5,591 nucleotides of DNA, taken from positions 1 through 5,591 of the forward strand of contig JADFHH010000137.1 of NCBI GenBank assembly GCA_022567275.1, in the 5' to 3' direction. Shown one piece after another: positions 1 to 5,591 of the stretch. The position numbers and the translations under genes are program-made. This stretch comes from Pseudomonadota bacterium. GTDB lineage: Bacteria > Pseudomonadota > Alphaproteobacteria > Rhizobiales > Methyloligellaceae. Below the pieces are notes generated by a model. That model worked only from the letters and a program-made list of their open reading frames with translations, made no database searches and was not told the DNA's origin. How positions within the stretch are numbered: position 1 is the first letter of the stretch; every line of letters starts with the position of its first letter.

Positions 1-599
<599 letters not shown>

Positions 600-721
600 G
601 TATATAAAAACCTTTTCTCTGCGGCGGACCGGCCGGGCCTCATCTGGCACCCGGAAACCTCAGTGCGGGCGTTAAGCCCCACCAGTACCGGTCCCCTAAT
701 GATTCGATGAACATATGTTCA
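600..721 (-). other. dnaK 5' leader with potential secondary structure
   Basis: This is the expected untranslated leader of dnaK. Two complementary pairs stand out. GGACCGG (from 688-694 on the minus strand) can pair over 7 bp with CCGGTCC (626-632). CCGGG (650-654) can pair with CCCGG (633-637) inside that outer stem. The ribosome binding site (about 611-618) and an AU-rich stretch before the ATG lie outside the stems, so this does not look like a ROSE-type thermometer, which hides the Shine-Dalgarno sequence. No other gene is visible in this stretch. Confidence 0.35.
708..721. repeat. 14-bp perfect palindrome at the predicted dnaK transcription start
   Basis: The sequence TGAACATATGTTCA is its own reverse complement over all 14 bases. 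It sits 7 bp downstream of the -10 element of the dnaK promoter, so it would cover the first transcribed bases. It could be an operator that blocks initiation. It could also form a 5-bp stem with an AUAU loop at the 5' end of the mRNA. The 12-bp core GAACATATGTTC also fits the Gram-positive type LexA box (GAAC-RNRY-GTTC), but alphaproteobacterial LexA normally uses direct GTTC/GAAC repeats, so the binding protein is unknown. Confidence 0.55.
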
Positions 722-727
722 GCGGTT

Positions 728-756
728 ATATAAGTGTGATGGGGTGCGCCCGCAAG
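728..756 (-). promoter_or_regulatory. Heat-shock (sigma-32/RpoH) promoter of dnaK
   Basis: Read on the minus strand, CTTG (753-756) is followed by an 18-nt spacer and CTTATAT (728-734). This fits the alphaproteobacterial RpoH consensus CTTG-N17/18-CYTATNT at every fixed position. It points toward dnaK, and transcription should start near 719-722, giving a leader of about 120 nt. Heat induction of dnaK by RpoH is established in the group; its use here is inferred from the match and the position. Confidence 0.8.
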
Positions 757-804
757 CTGTTGGGCGGTTTCGCGCCAGCAAATAATTCGCGCCTGTTCCT
801 GGCA

Positions 805-822
805 GGAGAACTGATTTTCTCC
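805..822. repeat. Short inverted repeat upstream of the lytic transglycosylase gene
   Basis: GGAGAA (805-810) and TTCTCC (817-822) form a perfect 6-bp inverted repeat around a 6-nt loop, ending 17 bp before the ribosome binding site of the plus-strand gene. No T-run follows, so a terminator is unlikely. It may be an operator or a leader hairpin, or chance. A weak plus-strand promoter candidate lies just before it: TTGGGC (760-765), a 17-nt spacer, then TAATTC (783-788). Confidence 0.25.
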
Positions 823-839
823 AGGGTCCGGTCAATAAT

Positions 840-845
840 GGAGGG
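840..845 (+). promoter_or_regulatory. Ribosome binding site that decides the start of the lytic transglycosylase
   Basis: GGAGGG at 840-845 is a strong Shine-Dalgarno sequence followed by GTG (845) and three consecutive ATG codons (848, 851, 854). The GTG overlaps the site and the first ATG is too close. The ATG at 851 (6-nt gap from GGAGG) or at 854 (9-nt gap) is spaced best. Confidence 0.7.
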
Positions 846-850
846 TGATG

Positions 851-2059
851 ATGATGTGGCGGGCAGGAGTGCGATGGGCGGGCGTGGCTGTGCTGCTCGT
901 TGGCGTTTTGGCGAGCAAACCGGCCCTGGCCGCCGGCTGCCGGAACACGGGGAATTTCAACCGGTGGCTGGCCGCTTTCAAGCAGGATGCCAGGGCGCAG
1001 GGCATATCGGCAAGGACGATAAACGCCGCGCAGAGTTGGATGACGTTCGATCCGGGCATCGTCAAGAAGGATCGCAGGCAGTATGTTTTCTCCCAAAGTT
1101 TCCTCGAATTCTCCGGCCGCATGGTCGCCAAATACCGCTTGCAACGCGGCCCCAAGCTGATCAGGAAATACCAAAAAATGTTCGCCCGGATCGAGCGCCA
1201 ATACGGCGTTCCCGCGCCAGTGATTGTTGGCTTTTGGGGCCTGGAGACCGATTTCGGCGCCTTCATCGGCGACTTGCCAACCCTGCGCTCGCTCGCCACG
1301 CTGGCGTTTGACTGCCGCCGCCCTGACATGTTCCGCACGCAACTGCTCGCCGCCTTGCGTATCATCGAGCGCGGCGATCTGACGCCTGAAAAAATGGTTG
1401 GCCCGTGGGCCGGAGAACTGGGCCAAACGCAGTTTCTGCCCTCGCATTATTTGCAATACGGCGTCGACTATGATGGCGATGGCAGGCGCGACCTTCTCAA
1501 AAGCGTGCCCGATGCACTGGCCTCCACGGCCAATCTTCTGGCCAACAGCGGCTGGAAGCGCGGCCAGCCGTGGCTCCGCGAAGTGCGGGTGCCGGCCAAA
1601 ATGCCGTGGGATCAGGCGGACCTCACGATCCGGCATCCATCCGCCCAGTGGGCCCGCTGGGGCGTGCGCCTGGCCAACGGCAAGCGTTTGCCAGGTGGCG
1701 CTCTACCAGTTTCGCTGCTGCTGCCGATGGGTCGATTCGGACCGGCCTTCCTGGCTTATCCCAACTTCTACGTTTATCTGGAATGGAACAAGTCGATGGT
1801 CTATGCAACGACCGCGGCCTACTTCGCCACCCGGCTGGCCGGCGCGCCACCGCTCAGGCGCGGCAACGCGGCCGTGACACCGCTCAGTTTCAAGCAGCTC
1901 ACGCAGTTGCAACGGCAACTGGTGAGGCGCGGCTACGATGTTGGCAAGGTGGACGGTATTATCGGCATCAAAACCCGCGCCGCAGTGAAGTCCGTGCAGA
2001 AGAAACTCGGATTGCCGGCCGATTCCTACCCCACCAAAACACTGCTCGATCGGCTATGA
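851..2059 (+). CDS. Periplasmic lytic murein transglycosylase, MltB family (SLT_2 plus peptidoglycan-binding domain)
   Basis: This enzyme would cleave the MurNAc-GlcNAc glycosidic bond of peptidoglycan, leaving 1,6-anhydro-MurNAc ends, during wall growth, division or recycling. From the ATG at 851 it has 402 residues, normal for the alphaproteobacterial MltB_2 group. A signal peptide covers residues 1 to about 27, with cleavage after ALA. The catalytic domain spans about 35-330: GLETDFG at 130-136 holds the predicted catalytic acid Glu132, and GELGQTQFLPS at 188-198 is the conserved substrate-cleft motif. DYDGDGRRD at 206-214 resembles the EF-hand-like Ca site of E. coli MltB. Residues 344-402 form a PG_binding_1 domain. 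C30 and C155 may form a disulfide. C30 is preceded by AAG, a poor lipobox, so a soluble periplasmic protein is more likely than a lipoprotein. It is transcribed divergently from dnaK, and its stop codon overlaps the end of the converging transporter gene. Confidence 0.93.
   Translation: MMWRAGVRWAGVAVLLVGVLASKPALAAGCRNTGNFNRWLAAFKQDARAQGISARTINAAQSWMTFDPGIVKKDRRQYVFSQSFLEFSGRMVAKYRLQRGPKLIRKYQKMFARIERQYGVPAPVIVGFWGLETDFGAFIGDLPTLRSLATLAFDCRRPDMFRTQLLAALRIIERGDLTPEKMVGPWAGELGQTQFLPSHYLQYGVDYDGDGRRDLLKSVPDALASTANLLANSGWKRGQPWLREVRVPAKMPWDQADLTIRHPSAQWARWGVRLANGKRLPGGALPVSLLLPMGRFGPAFLAYPNFYVYLEWNKSMVYATTAAYFATRLAGAPPLRRGNAAVTPLSFKQLTQLQRQLVRRGYDVGKVDGIIGIKTRAAVKSVQKKLGLPADSYPTKTLLDRL
2054..2059. 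other. Tail-to-tail overlap of two stop codons
   Basis: The six bases CTATGA serve both genes. TGA at 2057-2059 ends the plus-strand transglycosylase, and CTA at 2054-2056 is the TAG stop of the minus-strand transporter. There is therefore no room for a terminator between them, and any terminator must lie inside the opposite gene. I saw no hairpin with a T-run close to the junction. Confidence 0.9.
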
Positions 2060-4369
2060 CCCCAGGTTGCGGGATTTTCGTTGCGGCGTATCGGACCGCG
2101 CCATCATCCACTTGTCGGCCATGCTCAACATGGCGGGCAGGAAGATCATCGCGCCGACAATCGCCGTCACGAGCACTACCGACGAAATCTGTCCATAGAG
2201 CCGGACCATGGGCAATTCGCTGATGACGGTTATGCCGACTCCGGAAATGAGAACAATCGTGGCGATGATCAGCACCGGGCCGACAGCGGCAAGGGTTTTG
2301 CCGATCGCGGCGTCCACATCGCGCGTCTTGCGGCGCTCCAGCCGGTAGCGGTTCAGCACATGGATGGTGCTGTCGACGGCGATGCCGAAAGCAACCGTGA
2401 ACGCAACTACGCTGGTAAATTGCAGGCCATGGCCGTTGAGGTATAAAAATGTGCCCCCCGCTGCGATCGGCAGCAGGTTGGGGGCAATGGAGACCAGCCC
2501 ATAGACCGCCGAACGCATGGCCAGTCCGATCAGGACGATAATGACGCCGATGGCCAGCGCCAGACTCTGGTTCAGCTTGCCGATCATTTCCGTGCTGGCG
2601 CGCGCTGAAAGCGGCGTCAGGCCGGTGACGGAAAACTTCACCCCGGGATTGGCGGCCGCGAGCGTGTCCAGTTTCTGTTGCAGAGAATCCAGCACCGGGA
2701 TCAGCACATTGGATTCGATGACCGGGAATTGCGCGGTCAGCAGGACCGAATTGTTTTCACGCGATGCCAGCCTGCCGCTCAGGGGCGAGTTGGCTTTTTC
2801 AAGGAAGCGGAACACGTCGTCCCTGGTTTGCCCGCCCTGCTTCATCCAGCGTTCGATACTGTGCAGGGAGGTGACGATCTGAAATACCGGTTCCGCTTCG
2901 AGAATGGCGTGCGTCCTGGCGATGATGTCCAGAGTTTTGGCCGATTGCAGTTCGTGATCCTTGGGGAACTGGATCATGAGGCGCACGAAATTCGAGCCGC
3001 CGAGATGAGCGTCGATCTTCTGGATCGCCGCGAAGGCGGCATTGCCCTCGGGCAGATTCTCCTGATAGCTGTAGCGCGGCTCGTTCTGGGCATAGAGGCC
3101 GCCAGCCACCAGCGTCAGCACTATTCCGCACGCCACGATGGCGCCGGAATAAGACTGGATCGCGCGCGCCGCCGCCGCGCTGAGTGCGCTCGCTTTCTCG
3201 GCAAACCAGTATTCGCCTTGCCCGGCGGCCCGCTTGCGCGGCGTGCGCGCCAGCAACAGGGCCGACATGGCCGGCACCAGCGCCATGGTTGCGCAATAGG
3301 CGATCGCCGTGCCGAACGCCGCCGTCAGTCCGAACCGGGATATAAAGTCATGCGGCACCAGCGCCAATGACAGCAGCGCCAGAGTGGTCGTCACCGAGGT
3401 GAGCACGCAGGCCGGGCCGACCTCATGCACGGCCGTTTCAATAGCCTTTTCAAGCGCCATGCCCTCAGCGATATTGTGGCGGATGCCAAACAGCAGATGC
3501 AGGGCGTCGGAGAACACAATCACGATCACCAGCACGGGGATGATGTTGGTGAGAACATTCACGTCCTGTCCCGCCATGGCCATGCCGCCGGCAAGCCAAA
3601 GCACCGCCACCCCGGCCGGCACCCCGGCCATGGCCACATAGGCCCAGCGGCGGAAGAAGAACCAGCACAGGCTAAGACACAGCACCAGACCGGCAATCGC
3701 GAAGCGGCCCTGGTCGCGGATCAGCGCGCCGATGATTTCCACCCGCATGATGGCAAGGCCGGTGGGAGAGAAGCGCAGGCCGGAGCCGGCGAGGGTTTCA
3801 CTGGCAAGATCATCGATGCTGGCCAGCAGCTTGTTGAGTTCGCCGGTATCACGCGCCTTGTCCTTCAGGGCGATAACGACAAGCGCCAGCCTGGCGTCCC
3901 GCGAGAGCAGTTTGCTGCCGATTAGCGGATGCGCCTGCACGGCTTCGCGCAGCTTTTGCAAATCGGTCGCGGGTGTAATTTCCGGCGGAAACAGGGATTT
4001 CGCATTGCCGTCCGCATCCGGCGGGTGGCGCGCGGAGAACATCGACAGCACATATTTGACCTCCGGCTCGAGGCTCAAATCCAGATGCAGAAAGCGCAGC
4101 GCATTGAGCGCCCCGGGCGCGAAAATGTCCTCGCCCTCGACCACGAGCAATATGTCGCGGCCACTTCCGGGATACTGGCGGGAGACCTCCTCCAGCAGCG
4201 CGAAGCCTTCCGATTGCGAGCGGAAAATCTCGCGGATGTCGCTGGAGAATTCCAGCCGCGCCGCAAAAAACAGGACGATCGGCATGGTGGCGGCGATTAT
4301 CAGCAGCGTGGCGCGCGGATATCTGGCCGCCCACAGGCCCAGTTTTTCAAGGCCGAAGCCTGCGGTCAT
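2054..4369 (-). CDS. RND-superfamily transporter of the MMPL/SSD-like type (predicted exporter)
   Basis: This is an inner-membrane RND-superfamily protein of 771 residues with the internal duplication typical of the family. One helix at about 19-38 is followed by a large periplasmic loop (about 40-220) and five helices (about 223-375). The pattern repeats with a helix at 407-427, a loop at about 430-600 and five helices (602-750). The fourth helix of each half carries an Asp-His pair, D288/H291 in VFSDALH and D666/H670 in AVDSTIH, where proton-relay residues sit in MmpL and related RND proteins. Substrates in the family include lipids, hopanoids and other hydrophobic molecules; none can be named here. 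The ATG at 4369 is chosen because AAGGA (4380-4384) lies 10 nt upstream; an in-frame TTG at 4459 lacks such a site and would add 30 polar residues. No adaptor or outer-membrane channel gene is adjacent, as is usual for MMPL-type exporters. Confidence 0.9.
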   Translation of the reverse strand: MTAGFGLEKLGLWAARYPRATLLIIAATMPIVLFFAARLEFSSDIREIFRSQSEGFALLEEVSRQYPGSGRDILLVVEGEDIFAPGALNALRFLHLDLSLEPEVKYVLSMFSARHPPDADGNAKSLFPPEITPATDLQKLREAVQAHPLIGSKLLSRDARLALVVIALKDKARDTGELNKLLASIDDLASETLAGSGLRFSPTGLAIMRVEIIGALIRDQGRFAIAGLVLCLSLCWFFFRRWAYVAMAGVPAGVAVLWLAGGMAMAGQDVNVLTNIIPVLVIVIVFSDALHLLFGIRHNIAEGMALEKAIETAVHEVGPACVLTSVTTTLALLSLALVPHDFISRFGLTAAFGTAIAYCATMALVPAMSALLLARTPRKRAAGQGEYWFAEKASALSAAAARAIQSYSGAIVACGIVLTLVAGGLYAQNEPRYSYQENLPEGNAAFAAIQKIDAHLGGSNFVRLMIQFPKDHELQSAKTLDIIARTHAILEAEPVFQIVTSLHSIERWMKQGGQTRDDVFRFLEKANSPLSGRLASRENNSVLLTAQFPVIESNVLIPVLDSLQQKLDTLAAANPGVKFSVTGLTPLSARASTEMIGKLNQSLALAIGVIIVLIGLAMRSAVYGLVSIAPNLLPIAAGGTFLYLNGHGLQFTSVVAFTVAFGIAVDSTIHVLNRYRLERRKTRDVDAAIGKTLAAVGPVLIIATIVLISGVGITVISELPMVRLYGQISSVVLVTAIVGAMIFLPAMLSMADKWMMARSDTPQRKSRNLGS

Positions 4370-4403
4370 GGTCGCGAAATCCTTAACGCTGTTGGGGGTA
4401 ATC

Positions 4404-4420
4404 CCGGAACGGCGTTCCGG
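4404..4420. repeat. 17-bp palindrome in the leader of the RND transporter
   Basis: CCGGAACG (4404-4411) and CGTTCCGG (4413-4420) are perfect 8-bp arms around one central base. The palindrome lies 35-51 bp before the transporter ATG. In RNA it would form a stable 7-bp stem with a 3-nt loop. No T-run follows on either strand, so it is more likely a regulator-binding site or an mRNA hairpin than a terminator. Confidence 0.5.
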
Positions 4421-4512
4421 TACGCGGTCTCCGGTAACATGGTGGCGGTGGTTACGCAACGTGCCGCCCAGGCGGAATAATACGCGGTTAAAGAACGTAC
4501 CGCGTGTACCGC
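4421..4512. repeat. Cluster of ACGCGGT/GCGGTAC repeats in the divergent control region
   Basis: The octamer TACGCGGT occurs on the plus strand at 4421-4428 and 4481-4488, and its core ACGCGGT occurs on the minus strand at 4499-4505. CGCGGT (4483-4488) and ACCGCG (4499-4504) form a 6-bp inverted repeat with a 10-nt loop. GTACCGC is repeated directly at 4497-4503 and 4506-4512, with a 9-bp period. GGCGG (4444-4448) and CCGCC (4464-4468) form a further stem. Such clustering upstream of a transporter suggests operator sites, but the regulator is not in the window. Confidence 0.4.
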
Positions 4513-4538
4513 CTTAATCAACATGAAAAATATATCAA

Positions 4539-4566
4539 ATTATGAACGTCCAAGCGGTTGACTCAA
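4539..4566 (-). promoter_or_regulatory. Predicted housekeeping promoter of the RND transporter
   Basis: On the minus strand, TTGAGT (4561-4566) is followed by a 16-nt spacer and CATAAT (4539-4544), a good match to the -35/-10 consensus in an AT-rich stretch. Transcription would start near 4532 and give a leader of about 160 nt that crosses the repeat cluster and the 17-bp palindrome before the ATG at 4369. Confidence 0.5.
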
Positions 4567-4586
4567 TTCCCTGTCTCGAAGATGGT
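4558..4586 (+). promoter_or_regulatory. Weak plus-strand promoter candidate for the binding-protein gene
   Basis: TTGACT at 4558-4563 is a good -35 element, but the best-spaced -10 (GATGGT at 4581-4586) is poor, so an activator would be needed. It shares the near-palindrome TTGACTCAA (4558-4566) with the -35 of the minus-strand promoter. The remaining stretch to 4720 shows no better promoter, no sigma-54 site and no gene. Confidence 0.2.
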
Positions 4587-4705
4587 TGGACCAGGGCAGT
4601 TCGCAAACGGCATGAACATGTCGAACGATGCTGTTTGGTGAGGGCTGGGCGCAATGTTCAGGGGGCTCACGGCGTACTGTTTTGAAAAACTGTTGTGTAA
4701 TCTCA

Positions 4706-4712
4706 AGGGAGG
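4706..4712 (+). promoter_or_regulatory. Ribosome binding site of the amino-acid-binding protein
   Basis: AGGGAGG lies 8 nt before the ATG at 4721. It selects this start over the upstream in-frame ATG at 4628, which would place 31 non-signal residues before the signal peptide. Confidence 0.75.
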
Positions 4713-4720
4713 AAATTCTC

Positions 4721-5530
4721 ATGAAACGAATTTTGCTTGGAGTGACAGCTGCTCTGGCAATGGGGGCGACGGCGGCGAGCGCCGGCACCCTCGACAAGGT
4801 GAAGGCTCGTGGCCATCTCATCTGCATCGTGAATTCCGGCTTTGTCGGATTTGCATCCCTCGACAAGAACGGCAAATACCAGGGCTATGACATTGACTAT
4901 TGCAAGGCGACAGCCGCTGCCGTGCTGGGCGATGCCAGCAAAGTCAAATACAAGCCTGCTACGGGCAAGACCCGGTTCACCATCCTGAATTCCGGCGAAG
5001 GCGACGTGCTGTGGCGGAATACGACCTGGACGTTTGTCCGCGACGTGGATGTGAAACTCTCATTCCAGGGCGTCAACTATTATGACGGTCAGGGCTTCAT
5101 GGTTACCAAGAAGCTCGGTATTTCAAGCGCCAAGGAGCTTGATGGCGCCTCGATCTGCATTCAGACCGGCACCACCACGGAGCTGAACCTCGCCGAGTAC
5201 TTCCGCGTCAACAATATGACGTATGAGCCGGTTGTAACCGAGAACAATGAAGAATCCCGGAGGAACATCCTGGCTGGACGCTGCGATGGTTACACCACGG
5301 ACGCGTCGGGCCTGGCGGCAACGCGCGCGACCTTCAAGGATCCTGAAAACTATGTGATCCTGCCGGAGATTATCTCCAAAGAGCCGCTTGGTCCTGTCAC
5401 GCGTCATGGCGATGACAATTGGAGCGATATCATCCGCTGGACCAAGAACGCCCTTTTGGCGGCCGAGGAACTCGGCATTACCCAGGCGAATGCCGTCGGC
5501 ACGCTCGAAAATAGGATGTTGAAGACGTAG
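4721..5530 (+). CDS. Amino-acid ABC transporter substrate-binding protein, AapJ/BztA type, apparently truncated at the C-terminus
   Basis: This is the periplasmic binding component of a general L-amino acid ABC importer (SBP_bac_3 family). A signal peptide covers residues 1-21, ending ASA, with the mature protein starting GTLDKVKARG. Family landmarks follow in order: GYDIDYCKATAAAVLGD (55-71), RNTTWTF (99-105), GVNYYDGQGFMV (117-128), CIQTGTTTELNLAEYF (146-161), GRCDGYTTDASGL (186-198), LPEIISKEPLGPV (214-226) and AAEELGITQAN (247-257). Full AapJ-type proteins are about 340 residues; this one has 269 and stops where NPxIKRLLG and the last 70 or so residues would normally follow. Residues 258-269 no longer look typical. 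The downstream DNA does not restore the family in another frame and instead codes best on the opposite strand. The product is thus probably non-functional unless the joint is an assembly artefact. No permease or ATPase gene is visible. The family assignment is firm; the truncation is inferred. Confidence 0.9.
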   Translation: MKRILLGVTAALAMGATAASAGTLDKVKARGHLICIVNSGFVGFASLDKNGKYQGYDIDYCKATAAAVLGDASKVKYKPATGKTRFTILNSGEGDVLWRNTTWTFVRDVDVKLSFQGVNYYDGQGFMVTKKLGISSAKELDGASICIQTGTTTELNLAEYFRVNNMTYEPVVTENNEESRRNILAGRCDGYTTDASGLAATRATFKDPENYVILPEIISKEPLGPVTRHGDDNWSDIIRWTKNALLAAEELGITQANAVGTLENRMLKT

Positions 5531-5591
5531 AGATAGACGACGATGGTAATCGGCGACTCGGTGTCCGACATGGCCTTCATGAACAGTATGG
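5404..5591 (-). CDS. Fragment of a possible DMT/EamA-like membrane transporter, open at the right edge
   Basis: Read on the minus strand from 5589, the frame gives ILFMKAMSDTESPITIVVYL followed by YVFNILFSSVPTAFAW. The S/T-E-S-P then hydrophobic pattern resembles a helix region of drug/metabolite (EamA) transporters. In the 23 codons outside the binding-protein gene, 20 end in G or C, as expected for a real gene here, while the plus-strand frames are stopped or have poor codon use. The frame runs on into the antisense of the binding-protein gene and stops at 5404-5406, so only about 5482-5591 is likely to derive from the transporter. The fragment is too short for certainty. Confidence 0.35.
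   Translation of the reverse strand, partial: ILFMKAMSDTESPITIVVYLYVFNILFSSVPTAFAWVMPSSSAAKRAFLVQRMISLQLSSP

Noticed and set aside
851..950. Lipoprotein signal (AAGC) in the transglycosylase
   Set aside because: The -3 position is Ala rather than Leu/Val/Ile, and a normal signal peptidase I site (ALA) fits directly before it. The Cys may instead pair with C155.
719..1636. Long minus-strand reading frame opposite the lytic transglycosylase
   Set aside because: It is antisense to a gene with clear catalytic and binding motifs, its protein is low-complexity and Arg/Ala/Gln-rich, and it matches no recognisable family. It is an effect of GC-rich codon use.
4370..4459. N-terminal extension of the RND transporter to a TTG at 4459
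   Set aside because: The extension is polar and crosses the palindrome, there is no Shine-Dalgarno sequence before the TTG, and the ATG at 4369 has AAGGA at good spacing.
3732..4517. Plus-strand reading frames across the RND transporter, the longest of 261 codons
   Set aside because: They lie antisense to a well-supported membrane protein and give Ser/Arg-rich sequences without domains or ribosome binding sites.
4614..4626. GAAC repeats that recall the alphaproteobacterial SOS box
   Set aside because: The two GAAC copies are separated by 5 bases rather than the 7 required.
4628..4720. Upstream start of the binding protein at ATG 4628
   Set aside because: It would bury the signal peptide behind 31 residues. 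The ATG at 4721 has a strong ribosome binding site and begins directly with a signal peptide.
5531..5591. Continuation of the binding protein in a shifted plus-strand frame, ending in RRLGV as in the family RLLG motif
   Set aside because: The resemblance is limited to a few residues, and under half of the third positions in that frame are G or C, while the minus-strand frame has strong coding bias.

Overview
The window looks like a piece of an alphaproteobacterial chromosome of moderately high GC. The reasons are a typical proteobacterial DnaK, a dnaK promoter that fits the alphaproteobacterial sigma-32 consensus (CTTG, 18-nt spacer, CTTATAT), an MltB_2-type lytic transglycosylase, and a solute-binding protein of the AapJ/BztA type common in Rhizobiales and Rhodobacterales. 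No tRNA, rRNA, CRISPR array, insertion sequence or phage gene was found.

Layout from left to right. (1) Positions 1-599, minus strand: the first 199 codons of dnaK, cut by the window edge. (2) Positions 600-850: a divergent control region with a strong heat-shock promoter for dnaK, a 14-bp perfect palindrome at the expected dnaK transcription start, a leader of about 120 nt able to fold, and the ribosome binding site of the next gene. (3) Positions 851-2059, plus strand: a secreted lytic murein transglycosylase with a C-terminal peptidoglycan-binding domain. (4) Positions 2054-4369, minus strand: a 12-helix RND/MMPL-type membrane transporter whose stop codon overlaps the end of the transglycosylase gene by 6 bp. 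(5) Positions 4370-4720: a 350-bp divergent control region with several inverted and direct repeats and a good minus-strand promoter. (6) Positions 4721-5530, plus strand: a periplasmic amino-acid-binding protein whose last 70 or so residues appear to be missing. (7) From about 5490 to the right edge: sequence that reads best on the minus strand as part of a DMT/EamA-like membrane transporter.

The genes do not form one operon. dnaK serves protein folding, the transglycosylase remodels the cell wall, the RND-like protein probably exports a lipid or other hydrophobic compound, and the binding protein would feed amino acids to an ABC permease not present here. No clear new multi-gene system is visible. 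The points that most deserve a second look are the joint between the truncated binding protein and the oppositely oriented transporter fragment (a real rearrangement or an assembly chimera), the palindrome at the dnaK start, and the repeat-rich leader of the RND transporter.
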